DNA from: Chlorocebus sabaeus
Lineage: Eukaryota; Chordata; Mammalia; Primates; Cercopithecidae
Direction: 5' to 3'
NCBI RefSeq assembly: GCF_047675955.1
Contig: NC_132904.1
Coordinates: 58,709,435 to 58,773,434, forward strand
Length of the DNA: 64,000 bases
Shown piece after piece: positions 1 through 13,379 of the stretch. Position numbers and translations under genes: made by a program. Below the pieces are notes generated by a model, which saw nothing but the letters and a program-made list of their open reading frames with translations, ran no database searches and was not told where the DNA came from. The stretch's first letter is position 1. Every line of letters begins with the position of its first letter.

Positions 1-420
1 AAGTTCAAAAGGCCAACATTTTGTTTCATTGATCTTTTTATATTTTTCTTCATTTCAAATTCACTTAGTTCTGGTCTGATATTATTTCTTTTCTTCTGCT
101 AATTTTGGGTTTGATTTGTTCTTGCTTTTCTAGTTCTTTAAAATTATCATTAGGCTGTCTATTTGAAGTTTTTCTTCTTTTTTGATGTAGGTAAGCTATA
201 AACTTCTCTGTTAGTACTGCTTTTGCTGTATGCCATAGGTTTTGGTATGTTGTGTTTTCATTATCATCATCATTTGTTTCAAGGAAGTTTTCATTTTTTT
301 CTTAATTTCTTCATTGATCAACTGTCATTCAGGAACATATTATTTAATTTCCATGTGTTTGTGTAGTTTCCAAAATTTTTCTTGTTTTTGATTTCTAGTT
401 TTATTCCACTGTACAACATT
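1..420 (-). repeat. L1 LINE fragment, antisense
   Basis: The plus strand reads like the reverse of the L1 ORF2 region (CTTGCTTTTCTAGTTCTTT, then GGTATGTTGTGTTTTC, then CATTCAGGAACA). Diverged, so an older primate or mammalian L1; the left edge is cut by the window. Confidence 0.75.
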
Positions 421-589
421 TTCTTTTTTTTCCTACCATTTATTTGCCTACACATATCACTTTCTAATATCATCTCATAGCAAGCTCTGAGCCTCCCCTT
501 GTACCCAGAGTTCTGTCCCATTCAATTATGGGTGGCTACCTGTCTACAGAAGGCCTGGTTTCCTGGTGCTTCTGCTTCCTCCCAGTCCT

Positions 590-1005
590 GATGCAACTAA
601 CTCTTTTTATGCTATGTGCCTGATACAACGATAAGCACTTTGTATGCATGATTTTACTTAATTTTCAAAATGGCAGTGTAAGGTTAATATAATATTACCG
701 TTTTACACCTGAGCCTAAAACTCATTTAGATAATGTGCACAAAATCACACAACTTTTAAAAGACACACCTAGGACTGGAAAGACTTGAAAGAAGGCAACA
801 CAGTATAATGGCAAGACAAAAAGCTTTGAAGTCAGATACCGAAGCTCTATTCTTGGCTGTATTCTGGCTGTAGGACCTCGTATAACTCCCTTAAGCTTTC
901 TTAGCTTCACTTTATTTGTCTTTTGAATGAGGAGAAATGTTCTGTGGAAGTATTCAGAGAATGAAATGAATCAGTGTATATAAAGTTCCTGTCACATAGA
1001 ATTAG
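590..1005 (+). repeat. Two MIR SINE fragments
   Basis: About 595-770 matches the MIR pattern for the 'size of cell, tissue or tract' end (GCACTTTGTATG, then TTTTACACCTGAG). About 795-1005 matches the MIR core (ACAGTATAATGGC, GACCTCGTATAACTCC). Edges are approximate. Confidence 0.6.
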
Positions 1006-1009
1006 ATCT

Positions 1010-2790
1010 TACCATTATCCTCCTCTATCACCCAACCAGGCTCAGTCATCTTCCTACTACATGATGCTGCTCCCAGGCTGATAGGAGAAATTAGGCAGGA
1101 ACACACATGACTATGGCAAAAGAGAGAAAGCAGTAAGTACAATATGAGCATACAAACTTTGCCAGAATGACAAAGTAGGACTTCATCAGGACAGTGATAT
1201 TAAATCTAGACCTGACATGTTTTATCAGATTCCAAGAAATGGAAAATAGACGGAAGGAGCTTAAGAGTCCATATCTGACAGCTGAATAGGGCATGGAGTG
1301 GGGTGATGGAGGTAAAAGTATTCTGTAGACCCAGCCCTCCCCTACCCAGCTCCCGGCTGCCATTTCGTGGTCATCTGGAGCCCAGGATCCAGCTAGAGGG
1401 GGCAACAGCCCCAGGCAGTCTTTAGAAGGGATGGTGGAGTGCTAGGGAGCCTATGGGCCAGCCTACTCCCACCCCACAGAGAAGGTGGCATGAGAGAGAA
1501 AGGCCCAATATCTGCCTGCAGCTCCACAGACCAGCTGGGATTCTATTTTTAACCATCCCTGTCATAGTTGATAGCTTGGAACGCCTTCTCCCTCCTTTTC
1601 TTCCTTCTTCCTGCCTCTTGCAGCCCAGAATCCTGTAGAAATGAGGGATGGGAGCAACCCCAGCACTGATAAACAGAAGAACCACTCGCCTTTCTCACTG
1701 TCCTCTACTCCATGCAGCCTTCTCCAGGGTAGTTAGTGGGTGTATTTTAGGGCATATTGGCTGTGAAGTGAATGAGGCCTAAAACTGAGGGCTTATCACT
1801 TGCACAGGCCCCTTTCAAGGTCAGGGTCTCAGTAATCTTGTATCTGTGACTTTGTGCTCTTTTTCTTTCTTAAAAAAAGAGCACCCAATTTTATAAACTT
1901 TAGGTCCCACAAAACTTGTTTCTGCTCCTCATGGGTGGGTCTTTTTGCCATCTCCAGGCCAGTGTCTACTTCAACACCATTCTTTTATCTTGCTCTAACT
2001 TACTGTATGACCTTGGGCAGCTTACCTTCCTGCTCTGGGCCTCAGTTTCCCCTATCAGTTACAAGATGAAGCATCAAAAGACCCCTCCTCCAATATACTA
2101 TGCCTCTGATTATCCATGTATGTCTCCTTAGTGAGGTCCTCAGTTCCTGTTCTTCCTTATTTGTCATTGTGTGTGGAGAGGTGATATTGCTGGTTTTTGC
2201 CTGTCTCAGGCTAGATCATTCTTGTAGTAAAAGGGAGACTAGGTTCTCAGACTCCTATTCAGGTCTTTTTTGTTGTAGCTGCTAAGAGTGCTTCCATTTG
2301 GCAGAATCTTGGCCAGGTTTTGACACTGGAGAAAAGAGCACAGTAAAAAATCCCTACTCTTTAATTAACTTCTGTATACTTGTCATGGTCTGATCTCTGG
2401 TGTTTCACACACACACTGAATAAACTTAGTCTTACTATACAGTGCTTCTTCTTTTATCTTTTCATCAAAATTTAACAAGTATCCATTAATATAGTATCTT
2501 AACAGTGGCACCACTTTGGGATAATGTGATCAGGAATCATGATACGTCATGGATATGCCATTTTCCATCCCCATTCACAGTTACTGCAACACTGGAATGT
2601 AGGTAGAGGATGAAAATCCAGAAAGAATATGCACAGTCACATTGAGCCTCAGAGGCTGGGCTTTCTGGCAAGCGGTTGTGCACAGTGGTGCGCAACAGTG
2701 GGAGAGAACTGACAGAAGGATACTGCAAAATCCTTGCCTCCTCACCTGCCCCAAAAGAATCCAGAAAGGAAGTTCAGGAGGAAGCCAAAT
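1010..2790. other. Downstream flank of CCKBR with no recognised gene
   Basis: I see no exon-like open frame here. A weak MIR-like piece lies at 1985-2070 (TGTATGACCTTGGGCAGC). The rest is unique-looking sequence. The short open frames have no family resemblance. Confidence 0.5.
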
Positions 2791-2792
2791 AA

Positions 2793-2798
2793 TTTATT
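2793..2798 (-). terminator. CCKBR: Poly(A) signal AATAAA for CCKBR
   Basis: TTTATT on plus reads AATAAA on minus, 555 bases after the CCKBR stop and the first canonical signal I see. It implies a 3' UTR of roughly 570-580 bases. Confidence 0.7.
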
Positions 2799-3352
2799 AT
2801 CTCTTGAACAGTTTGGGTAAGGAAGGAGAGGGCAGGGCCACGGTCCTTAACTGGAAAGGGATGAAGAACCTTTTCAGTGCAGAATGGCCTGTTGGTCAGA
2901 GGTATGAGATTAGGCCTGATGGTATTTTCAGTACTGATTGGGAAAGGGCATTGTGAGCTCAAACTAGGGGCATCCCAGAGTCAGTCCTGTGCCAGGCTCC
3001 ATAGTCTCTAAAACAATCAGTGCCATTAATCTGTGTATGAGAGGCAGGTCAGCACTTGTCAGAGTTCCCACTGTGTAGAAGTAGTTCACTGCTAGGGACG
3101 CTGTGTCTGTCCAAGGTCAGTCATGTTTCTATGGGCCAGGCTCAGTCCCATATCAGAGGCAGGCCTCCTTTCCTGTGTACTGCTCCATTCTTGTTCCTTT
3201 TGTGTCACATAACCTACCTTTTCCTGTGCTTTGGGGTTAGTCCATGCTTTGGGTGTCAGTCTCCTGCGTCAGTTGTGGTTTGTGTTTTGTGTGTCTGGAA
3301 GGGTCAGTACTTGTCATTTGCCCTGCCTCAGCCCCCACGGCCCCTCTACTCC

Positions 3353-3879
3353 TCATCCAGGGCCCAGCGTGCTGATGGTAGTGTAGCTAAGCCTGGACAG
3401 CGAAGCAATGGATGGAGTGGGAGGGTCCTCATCGGGAAGAGGCCTGGGGCGAGCTCGTGGAGGCCGGGGGCAGCAGCGAGCGCACGTTTCCAGGCAGGCC
3501 TGGCGAAAGCGACGGTGCATGAAGCAGTAGACCAGGGGGTTGACACAGGCCGAGGCATAGCTCAGCAAGTGAATGAAGGAGATAGGAGCACCTGAGAGTG
3601 CTCTGTGTGCACCCAGGCCATCAAAGGCGCGCCACGTGTTGGCACTATAAACTGGCAACCAACACAGAAAAAAAAGCACAACGATCACCAGCAACATTCG
3701 CACCACGCGCTTCTTAGCCAGCAGCTTGGCCTGGGTGGGCCGGGAGCCGGGCCCAGGAGCCGTCAGCGCCGACAGCTCCAGTGCAGGCCGGGAACGCGGA
3801 AGTTGCACGTAGCAGCCATCACTGTCTTCGCCAACCGCGCCAGTCTCAGACCGGCAACGCCCGTTCTGGTGAACAGCAC
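3353..3879 (-). CDS. CCKBR: CCKBR coding exon 5 (third loop, TM6, TM7, C-tail, stop)
   Basis: Encodes AVHQNGRCRSET through STLGPG and stop at 3353-3355. It carries the rest of the third intracellular loop, TM6 with CWLP, TM7 with NPLVY and a Ser/Thr-rich tail. The string GPGSRPTQ is two residues shorter than the human GPGSGSRPTQ I recall. Confidence 0.96.
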
Positions 3880-6800
3880 CTAAGCACAGAGGGTGGGCGG
3901 TCAGAGAAAAAGGCAAGAGTCCTCCCAGTTTCCAGCCCAGTCCCCACCTGACCTCTGCTCCCAGCCGTAACCCCATTTCCAGCTTTTTTCTCACCTTCAT
4001 TTTAGCCCCACCCACTCCAGCAGGCCCTGTCGCCCTCCAAAGCTCCGCCTCTTCCAGATTTTGCTCACCTGGTCCAGCCCCACCTGGCAGCCTGCCTTGG
4101 CTTCGGACCCTGCTTTGGCTCTCGCTGTCACTGTCACCGTCAAAGCGAAGCCCTAAGTAGAGCTCGCGAGAGATAAGCCCATAGGCCACGGCCATAACCA
4201 CACCCGGGATGAAGAACAAAAGCAGGAGCAGCAGTACGGACCTGAAGGCAAGACAGACAGATCACTCGGGTTTCTGTCCAGCTATAATCACAGATGGAGA
4301 AAAAGCCAAGGACTGGTGTTTCTAGGGCTGTGGCCAGGTACCTGAAATAGGAGTAGGATTTGGGGGTGCCACTGGGAAGGGAGAGAGAACTGCAGAAGAG
4401 ACCCAAACTGGAACTCCAGGGTGGTGGATGCGGAATAGGAATTGGCGTGGTAATTCTCCGGGCAGCTGGAGGAAGATTCTGGGCAATGGTCGTAATCATC
4501 TAATAGGGGTGACAAAGGAATTCCTAGGATAATTTGTGGGTAAGCTCACCAGGTCTGGCGGACCCGTGCACTGGGCCAGCGATGCACGCACTGTAGCACA
4601 CGAGGCCCCACTGGTTGCACGACGGTGTACACGGGGTAGGGCACCATGAGTAGTCCGGACAGCAGCCACGTGGCTACGATCACGCGAGCAGCGTGGGAGC
4701 GCGTCTGCCATACTCGCGCCTGCAGTGGTCGGCAGATGGCGCTGTACCGCTCCAGTGCTATGGCCACGAGGCTTAGCGTGGACACGCTCACAGACACCCC
4801 TGAGCAAGGGAAGAGACAGGAAGGAGTCACCTAGGAAACTTGCGGTGCACAACCATCAGTGGGACTTCCTCACACCCCTCCCTGCCAACTGGGGAGGACC
4901 CCTACATCCACAAGAGCTTTAGGAGGGGAGAATGGCAAATGGGGGTGTGTGGTTGTCTCACCCACCCATGAAGTAGGAAACTGCCTTGCAGATAACTGTG
5001 CCAAAGATGAATGTGCCCATGAGATTGGGCAGAAGGGTGAAGGGCATGCAAGCCACAGCCAGCAGGAGGTCGCTGACTGCCAGTGAGAGTAGGAAGGCAT
5101 TGGTGACGGTCCTCAGGCGGCGGCTCAGTCCCAGGACCACGATGATGAGCACGTTTCCTCCAACGCTCATCAGGAAGATCACTGCGTAAAGAGTGATTCT
5201 AATGGCCAGCTCCAATTCTGGGTAAGAAAAGGGAGAGGTGGCAGTAGGGGGTCAGCCCTCATTCAGCCAAACCCCCCTCCTTCCCTCTTATCCCCAACCC
5301 TCATTACCCAGCCAGATGCCTACATTCCCCACCCAAGAACTGCTCAGTAAATGGTGAACTTGAATCCTTTAGCCTTCTAACCCCTTGAGGTTTGGTTAAA
5401 TTGGCCCAACTCTGCCCTTCCTTAAGAAAGCCTGCCTCTTCTCAACGTTTGTTCCAAATCTTTCTCTTTGCAGCCAAACTTCTTAAGAGGATATTTGTGT
5501 CTTCAATTTATTACAATACAATATTCTGTACCCTATCGCTGCATACTTCTTCCCAAGTACACTAATCTTTAACTGCTAAATTCAAAGGTCCTTTCTTAGC
5601 CTATTCTATTTGACCTCTCTAGAGTATTTTACACTGTTGATAACCCACTGCCTTTTAAATCACATCAGATCATGTCTTTATTCTCTAAAGGCAAAAGCAA
5701 AAAAAATCCTTCGCTTATTCTCTACTGTCTGCAACCCCTCAGAATGTCATCAAGATCTTCCCAGAAGGGACCTCTTTCTCCCCTACCCTCTCCCTGCACT
5801 GCAGCCATTTAAGCAAGCCACTGGATGACACAGCTTCTTGAATGCATCATTTGCACTTGTGACTCTCTTCCTGCTCAAGCTAGTTTCTCAGACCAGAATA
5901 CTCTTTCACCAACCCTCCTCACAATTTCCACCCCTCATGACAAGCTTATTTTCTGTATCTGGTGAATTCCTATTCATCCCTTGTTGGTCAAGACTCAAAG
6001 TGACTGCTACTTCTTCTGTAAGGCCCTTCTGGATACCTCATTTGGTATTACTCTCCCCTTTCTCTGACCCATGCCTGTTTCTTATACAACTGTTAAAGCC
6101 TATTTTACTTCTGCCTTGTATTTTAATTCTCTCCAAACATTCATTCTCACTCTATAAACATTTACAGAGGACTCCCTTTGTGCTAGGCACTGGGGACAAA
6201 GAGATGAACATGACAAGCTCCCTGCCATTTGAGAACTCACAGTGGGGAAGTAAATTCAGATACATAAACAGATGTGATAAGGAATGAGGCTGAAGGATAT
6301 ATAATGTGCTGTCAGAGCTCATAGGAGGGACACCTGTGTGAGGCAGAGGAGCTGGGAGTCTGACCCCATTCTTTTGTGCCATTGTCTACTAAAAGATGGA
6401 TTAATCTTTGGACCACTATGTCACAACCAAGCAGATTTAGATAAAATCAAATTGGATTGAAAAGGACTGAATCACACACCTATGACCTCAGCATGAGAGG
6501 GATTAGAGCTCGAAGGTAGAGAGGGCACGGGACAGAGCCTCCTAGATTGCAGAGAAGGAAGGGCTCAAAGCTGCAGTCCTCTCTTCCAGAGCCCTATACT
6601 TTGACCCTCATTTTAGCTCCCAAATTGAAAACTACAGCCATGCACTGAATAAAGATGTTTTGATAAATGACAAATTTCGTATACGATGGTGGTCTCATAA
6701 GATTATAATGAATAGCTGAGTACAGTGGCTCATATTTGTAATCCCAGCACTTTGGGAGGCCAAGGTGGGAGGATCACTTGAGGCCAGGAGCTTGAGATCA

Positions 6801-9800
6801 GCCTGAGCAACATAGCAAAACCCCATCTCTACAAAACATAAAAAATTAGCTGGGTGTGGTGACACATGCCTATAGTCATAGCTACTCAGGAGTTTGAGGC
6901 AGAAAGATTGCTTGAATCCAGGAGTTCGAGGCTGCAGTGAGCTGTGATAGTGCCACTGCACTCCAGCCTGCACAACAAAGTGAGACTCTGTCTCAGATAA
7001 AACCCAAAACAACAATAACAAAAGATTATGATGGAGCTGAAAAATTTCTGTCACCTAGCTATGTTATTGTAACATTGCAGCATAATGCATTATGTATGTG
7101 CTTGTGGGGATACTGGTATAAACAAACCTACTGTGCTGTCAGTCATGTAAAAGTCTAGCACATACAATGATGTACATGATACTTGATAGTGATAATAAAT
7201 GACTGTGTGACTGGTTGATGTATTTACTACATTATACTTTCAATCATTATTTTAGAGTATACTCTTATTTTTTTAAAAAGTTAACTATAAAACAGCCTCA
7301 GGCAGGTCCTTTAAGATGTATTCCAGAATAAAGCACTGTTACTATAGGAGATGACAGCTCCATGTGTGGTGTTGCCCTGATGACCTTCCAGTGGGACAAG
7401 ATGTGGAGGTGGAAGATGGCAATATTTATCCTGACCCTGTGTAGGCCAATGTGTGTGTTTGTGTCTTGGTTTTAACAGAAAGGTTTTTTTTTTTTTAAGT
7501 TAAAAACAGAAAAAAGCTTAAAGGATAAGAGTATAAAAAAAGAAAATATTTTTGTATAGCCATACAATGTGTTTTTTTGTTTTACACTGTGTTATTACAA
7601 AAGAGTCATAAAGTTTATAAAGTACAAAGTTACAGTGTGCTAAGGTTAATTTATTATTAAATAAGGAAATTTTGAAAAATAAATTTAGTGCAGCCTAAGC
7701 ATCCAGTGTTTATAAAGTCTACAGAAGTGTACCGTAATGTCCTAGGCCTTTACATTCACTCGCCACTCACTCACTGACTTACCCAGAGCAACATCTACTC
7801 CTGCAAGTTCCATTTATGGTACGTGCCCTATACAGGGGTATGATGGTTTATCTTTTATACTGTATTTTCACTGTACCTTTTCTATGTGTAGATACACAAA
7901 TACATAATATTGTGTTACTCTTCCCTACAATATTCAGCACAGTAATATACTGTATAGGTTTGTAGCCTGGCAGCAATAGGCTATACCATATAGCCTAGGT
8001 ATGTAGTAGGTTATACCATCTAGGTTTGTGTGAGTACTCTCTGTGATATTTACACAATGAAATCACTTAATGATGCATTTCTCAGAAGGTATCCCCATCA
8101 TTAGTTAATGCATGACTGTATTTTCTCATAACAAAAACCAATTTATTTAGAAATTGTAGACATCAAATAAATGCTATTTATAAAATCTTCCAAACTGAGC
8201 TCAGCAGTGACATTCTTCACTCAAGACCACACACCTGATAAGGGGCTGAATCAGGATAGAAGCCAAGTCCCTGATCCCTAAAGTGCTTTGCCTCCTACTG
8301 TTTGTTCCTGCAGTGCTCTGTCATTCATCATACTGCCTCCTTGTTTTTTTGTTTGTTTGTTTGTTTTTGTTTTTGAGACAGAGTTTTGCTCTTGTTGCCC
8401 AGGCTGGAGTGCAATGGCATGATCTCGGCTCACCGCAACCTCTGCCTCCTGGGTTCAAGCGATTCTCCTGCCTCAGCCTCCTGAGTAGCTGGAATTACAG
8501 GCATGTACCACCTCGCCTGGCTAATTTTGTATTTTTAGTAGAGATGGGTTTCTCCATGTTGATAGGGCTGGTCTCGAACTCCCGACCTCAGGTGATCGCC
8601 TGCCTTGGCCTCCCAAAGTGCTGGGATTACAGGTTTAAGCCACCGCACCCAACCCATACTGCCTCCTTCTTAATCAAATCTCAATCTAAATGCCTCTTTT
8701 TCCCTCTCTCTATACTCAACCATGTCATTTCTCACTGCATTAGTATGTATGTAATTCTCTGTCTTCCCCACTAGACTAGGAGCTTCTTGAGGACAGGGGC
8801 AAGGTCCATCTCACTCTCCAGTATATCCCTAGCACTTGTCATCCCTAGCACAAAGGAGGCAGTCAACACATGCTTGTTAATGAATCTTGGATGATTCTGT
8901 CTTTCAAGACAGACGTGCACCTGCTTTCCCCCTCCTCATCCATCTCTCATCTCTGCAGAGGTGCTCCAGCATGCCCTCTCTTCTTCTTCTTTGCCTCTGT
9001 CTTTTTGGAGACACATGTTGGAAGGTCCTTGTGGGGGTCAGTGAGAGGCTATGATTTCAGATGCATAACTTTTGTTTTTTATATGCAAACCATCTATATT
9101 TCCTTTAGAAGCTGGGCCTCTCTCTGTAAGGCAGGATTATGGAAGGCTTATAGGTGACAAAATTTGACGGTAGTAAGTGTGTATGGTGGAGAATAAAGCA
9201 CCTTGAGGAGGGAGACCTCTGTCAGGGAGGTCCTTGGACTCAGAAAAGAGCTGTGGTTTATCTTGGACTCACTGTTTCTCCTCCAAATCTATTGTCCTCC
9301 CACCCCCAGCCTCCACCTCTTTAATCTTTCTAGGTCCGTTATCTTGCTTACATCTGCCTGTGGATGTCTTTCTTCAACTAATTATTGATGCAATTGCCAC
9401 ACCTCAAATTGGTACAGTACTGTGAAGTATGAGAAGCAATTTCTCATTCATTCATCCAGCTGATATGTCCCATGTGTGTGCCCTTGAGCTTGGCTAATTG
9501 TGATGGACCATAAAGATGTAGCTAAATCTCACCCTTATAAAGTTCGCAATTTGCTTGGGGACTCCTGAAATGTAGAAGACAAAGTCCCGGTAAAAGTGAC
9601 CAGCAACTGTGCAGTGTTTTGCTGTTTTACCAGACATTCCTAGCTATTATCTTATTTCCAGCCACCACTGTCTCCACAGGTCTTTGCTGTTGAACAGTTT
9701 GGAAATGTGAAAAATTCTAATTTAAAGCAATTTTAGAGCCAGGAGTTTGGGGAGACAAAGCAAGGGATAAATAGGTGAAGCACAGGGGATTTTTAGGGCA

Positions 9801-12125
9801 GTGAAGCTATTCTGTATGATACTGTAATGGTGGATACATGCCATTATACATTTGTCAAAACCATACAACACAAAAAAGTGAACCCTAATGTAAACTCTAG
9901 AATTTAGTGAATAATGTATTGATATTGGCTTATAAATTGTGACAAATGTACGACACTAATGTAAGCTGTTAATAATAGGGTAAATTCTGTGTATATGTGT
10001 GTTTGTGTGTGTATGGGCACTCTGTACTTTTTGTAAACTTAAAACTGCTCTAAAAATAATCTATTAGTTTAAAAAGTCATGCACAAAATAAATCAGAATT
10101 AGACTTGCATGCGTGTGTGTGTGTGTGTGTGTGTGTATTGATGTGTGTTTGCATGGTGGAATATGAGTGATGACAGTGGCTTCAGTGACTAGAAAACAGG
10201 CATGGGTAGAAGGATGGGAGATAGCACCTACTGGGGTACATCCACAAGTGCCTTGATAGTCTACCCATGAGCGTCATATCATCATCTTCCTGGGGATGAG
10301 AGGAAAACTGGCATCAGACCAGGGGACTCAGAAGACTGGGACAGTTCAGTTCTTCTCCTGGTGTTTAGAAGATCGGTATTTGTTCTGTCTAGATAATGGC
10401 AGAGAAGTATGAGCACAAAAATCCAGACAATGTGACATAAAATGAAAACCAAGCCTTTCTAAGGAAAAACTCCACAGAACACTGAAGCTGCTGATGCCTC
10501 AAATTCTGCATTCTACTGGCATGTTTGATCTGTTCACCCATGCACACAGGCATCAAAGTAATACCCTTGTCTTTATGATAAGCAGGGATCACATGCAACT
10601 GACTGTGGGTAGTGGCTGGGTGAATGGGGGAATCCACATAGTGGGTACTGAGGGAGCAGAAGTAATATGCAAGGGTGTGTAGGTAATATCAGAGTGAGTG
10701 TTGGGCATACTTTAGTCTTTGAAATAGTATATGGGTAGGTGAAAGTCACGAAATAACTGGAGAATGGTAACAGCTACATGCTTATAGGTAATATCCGATT
10801 GAATATGGCCTACATTTAAGTTTAGATAATATCCGAGTAAGTGTAGTAACATTTGAAAGAGCAAAGGTTAATATTCAACTCTCTGTAGATAACATTTTGT
10901 AGGTAACATCTTCAGGAAGCATAGGTTACATTCAGAGATCTACTTGTGAACAGTGGAATATCCAGATGATGATAGAAATTGCTGACTGAGCAGAAGTAAT
11001 ATCCAAGTATGTATGGGTAGTATTTGAGTATAGATAGATGTTAGCATGTTAAACTAAATTAAGATGTTAATCTGGGCCAGACATGGTGGCTCATATCTGT
11101 AATCCCAGCACTTTGGAAGGCTGAGGTTGGCAGATCTCTTAAGTCAATAATTTAGAGACCAGCCTGGGTAACATGGAAAAACCCTATCTCTACAAAAAAT
11201 ACAAAAAATTAGCCACTTGTGGTGGCACATGCCTGTAGTTCCAGCTACTCAGGGGGTTGAGGTGGGAGGATCACCTGAGCCTGCGGAGGTCAAGGCTGCA
11301 GTGAGCCGTAATCATGCTACTGCACCCCAGCCTGGGCAACAGAGGGAGACTGTCTCAAAAAAAAAAAAAAAAAAAAAAAAAGATGTTAACCTGAATAAGT
11401 GAAATAACTGAGCACCTGAGTGAATGTAAGTAATATTTAAGCCTTTGTGGGTATTATCTGTAATATTATCTGTGAGAGTAATATTTGTAATTTTATGGGT
11501 AGTATCTGGGGAAAGCTTACTTAAGTGAGCATAGATAATATCTGATTGTGTGTGGATAATAATAAAATGAAAGTGAGTAGTGTTTGATGGATGGGTAACA
11601 CCAAAATGACTTCGGACAATATTAAAGTGAGTGTGGTAACATTTGTCTTTCTGTGGGTACTATCTGAGTGAACATGGGTAATACTCAAGTCTGCATGGAT
11701 TATATAAGAAGAATAAAGTGGTAACATCCAAATTTCTATTGGTAACATTGGAGTGAACCTGGGTAACATATGTATCTGTGGGGATAATATCTGAGTGAGT
11801 GTGGCTGACAGGGTCTCTGTGTGTAACATCTGACTGGCTGGGTAACATCCGAATGTGTGAGAAGCATTTAGATAAGTGAGGCAAATTTTTGCACCTGTGC
11901 TCTGAATTGCTTCACATCCCGCTTTCACAGGGACTCTTCTCTATTGACTATCCCCTTTCTTATCTGCACCTTCAATCTTCCTCTCTTGGCCCAATCAACA
12001 TCAAACACTTTTAAAAGCTCTTGTTTTAAAATGTGTGCGCACACACACAACAAACCTACACATGTACCCGCCCCCCTACCCCAACCCAGCTGCCTCAATC
12101 TCATGCTATTTTTGGCAATATCTTG

Positions 12126-12178
<53 letters not shown>

Positions 12179-13331
12179 CAAACATTTGAAAGTTTTGGCT
12201 ATATACCCTGGTTCACTTCTCATAACTCCCTCTCCCACCAGCCCAATCTTCAACTTACTATAGTCAAGCCTCAATACCTACAACTCCTAAATATTTTCTT
12301 GTTACTGAATCTGAAAGATGCTGTTTTGACTGTCCTGTTTTTTATTTATCTAACTTACATCAATAGTATTTGACATCGCTTACCCCAACGAGCTTGAAAC
12401 TCTCTTGTTCTTGCTTTCTGGAAGGGCATAGCTCTTGCCTTTCTGACGGTTTCGTCTGAATCTCCTTCATAAATTATCCTTTCTCTGCCTGGGTTTTAAA
12501 TAATGGTCTTATGCAGAGTCTTGACCCAGGACTTATTTTCTTCTCGTTCTATACAAAATATTATGATTTTAACTATTCTCATGGCTTCTACCTCCTGTAG
12601 GCAAATACCTTCAAGTCTGTATTTCCACCTCAGACCTCTCCTGTAAGTTCCAGACCCCTGGATTCAATAGCTTACTAGGTAACCTCACCTGGATGTCCCA
12701 CTAACATTTAGACTCAGTGGGTTCCAAACTGAATTTATAATTCCTTCTTCCAAACCTATTTCTGCTGTTTTGTTGTCTTGCTCATTGTATACAATTGCTA
12801 TAGCACCAATATCCATTCAATTGTCCAAGTCAGAAATCTGAATGTCATCCCTTGACCTCTTCCATCCTCTCTGCTTCTAATCTGTTGATTCCATTTCCAG
12901 AAAAGGCTCTCAAATCTATACACCTCTCTCTGTCCCCTTTGCCATTACCTTAGTCTCAGCTAGCATCATCTTTCACCTAAACCAGTGTAATATAGTAACC
13001 TTCTAAAGTACCCCCCTGCCTTCCATCTCATGTCTTCCAATCCATTCTCCACATTATAGAACTAATCCTGGTAGTGCTACTGAATCTTTTAGTAGTTCCT
13101 ATTGCCCTCAGGATAAAGTCCACATTCCATGGTCAGGTCTAGTAGGCTCTCTGCAAACTCTCTAGGCTGGTCTCCAGCCTGTTCATTATTCCCTTCTTAA
13201 GATATATGTTGTAGCCACTCAAAACTATGTCACAGTGGATAAAAGTGCCATGAATTCAAACTTGGAGCTTTTTATACATCTTTTATTTGGGATGCTTTCT
13301 GCCTCTTCTGCCTGTTTACTTGACTGACTCT

Positions 13332-13379
<48 letters not shown>

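Noticed and set aside
1385..1402. CTCF-like word CCAGCTAGAGGGGGC
   Set aside because: It carries an extra base relative to the CTCF core, and I cannot score it; too weak to report as a site.
8283..8774. 163-codon plus-strand frame, and similar frames at 38394-38734, 45975-46272 and 42509-42996
   Set aside because: These read through Alu elements, whose antisense translation gives familiar SRDGVSLCW-type text; no coding evidence.
11521..11928. 135-codon minus-strand open frame with seven-residue periodicity
   Set aside because: Its periodicity follows from the 21-bp DNA repeat; no family resemblance and inside a CCKBR intron.
12131..12176. CRISPR-like or array-like regular repeats (also CA, TG, TATC and ATTC tracts)
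   Set aside because: Simple microsatellites without spacers in a mammalian genome.
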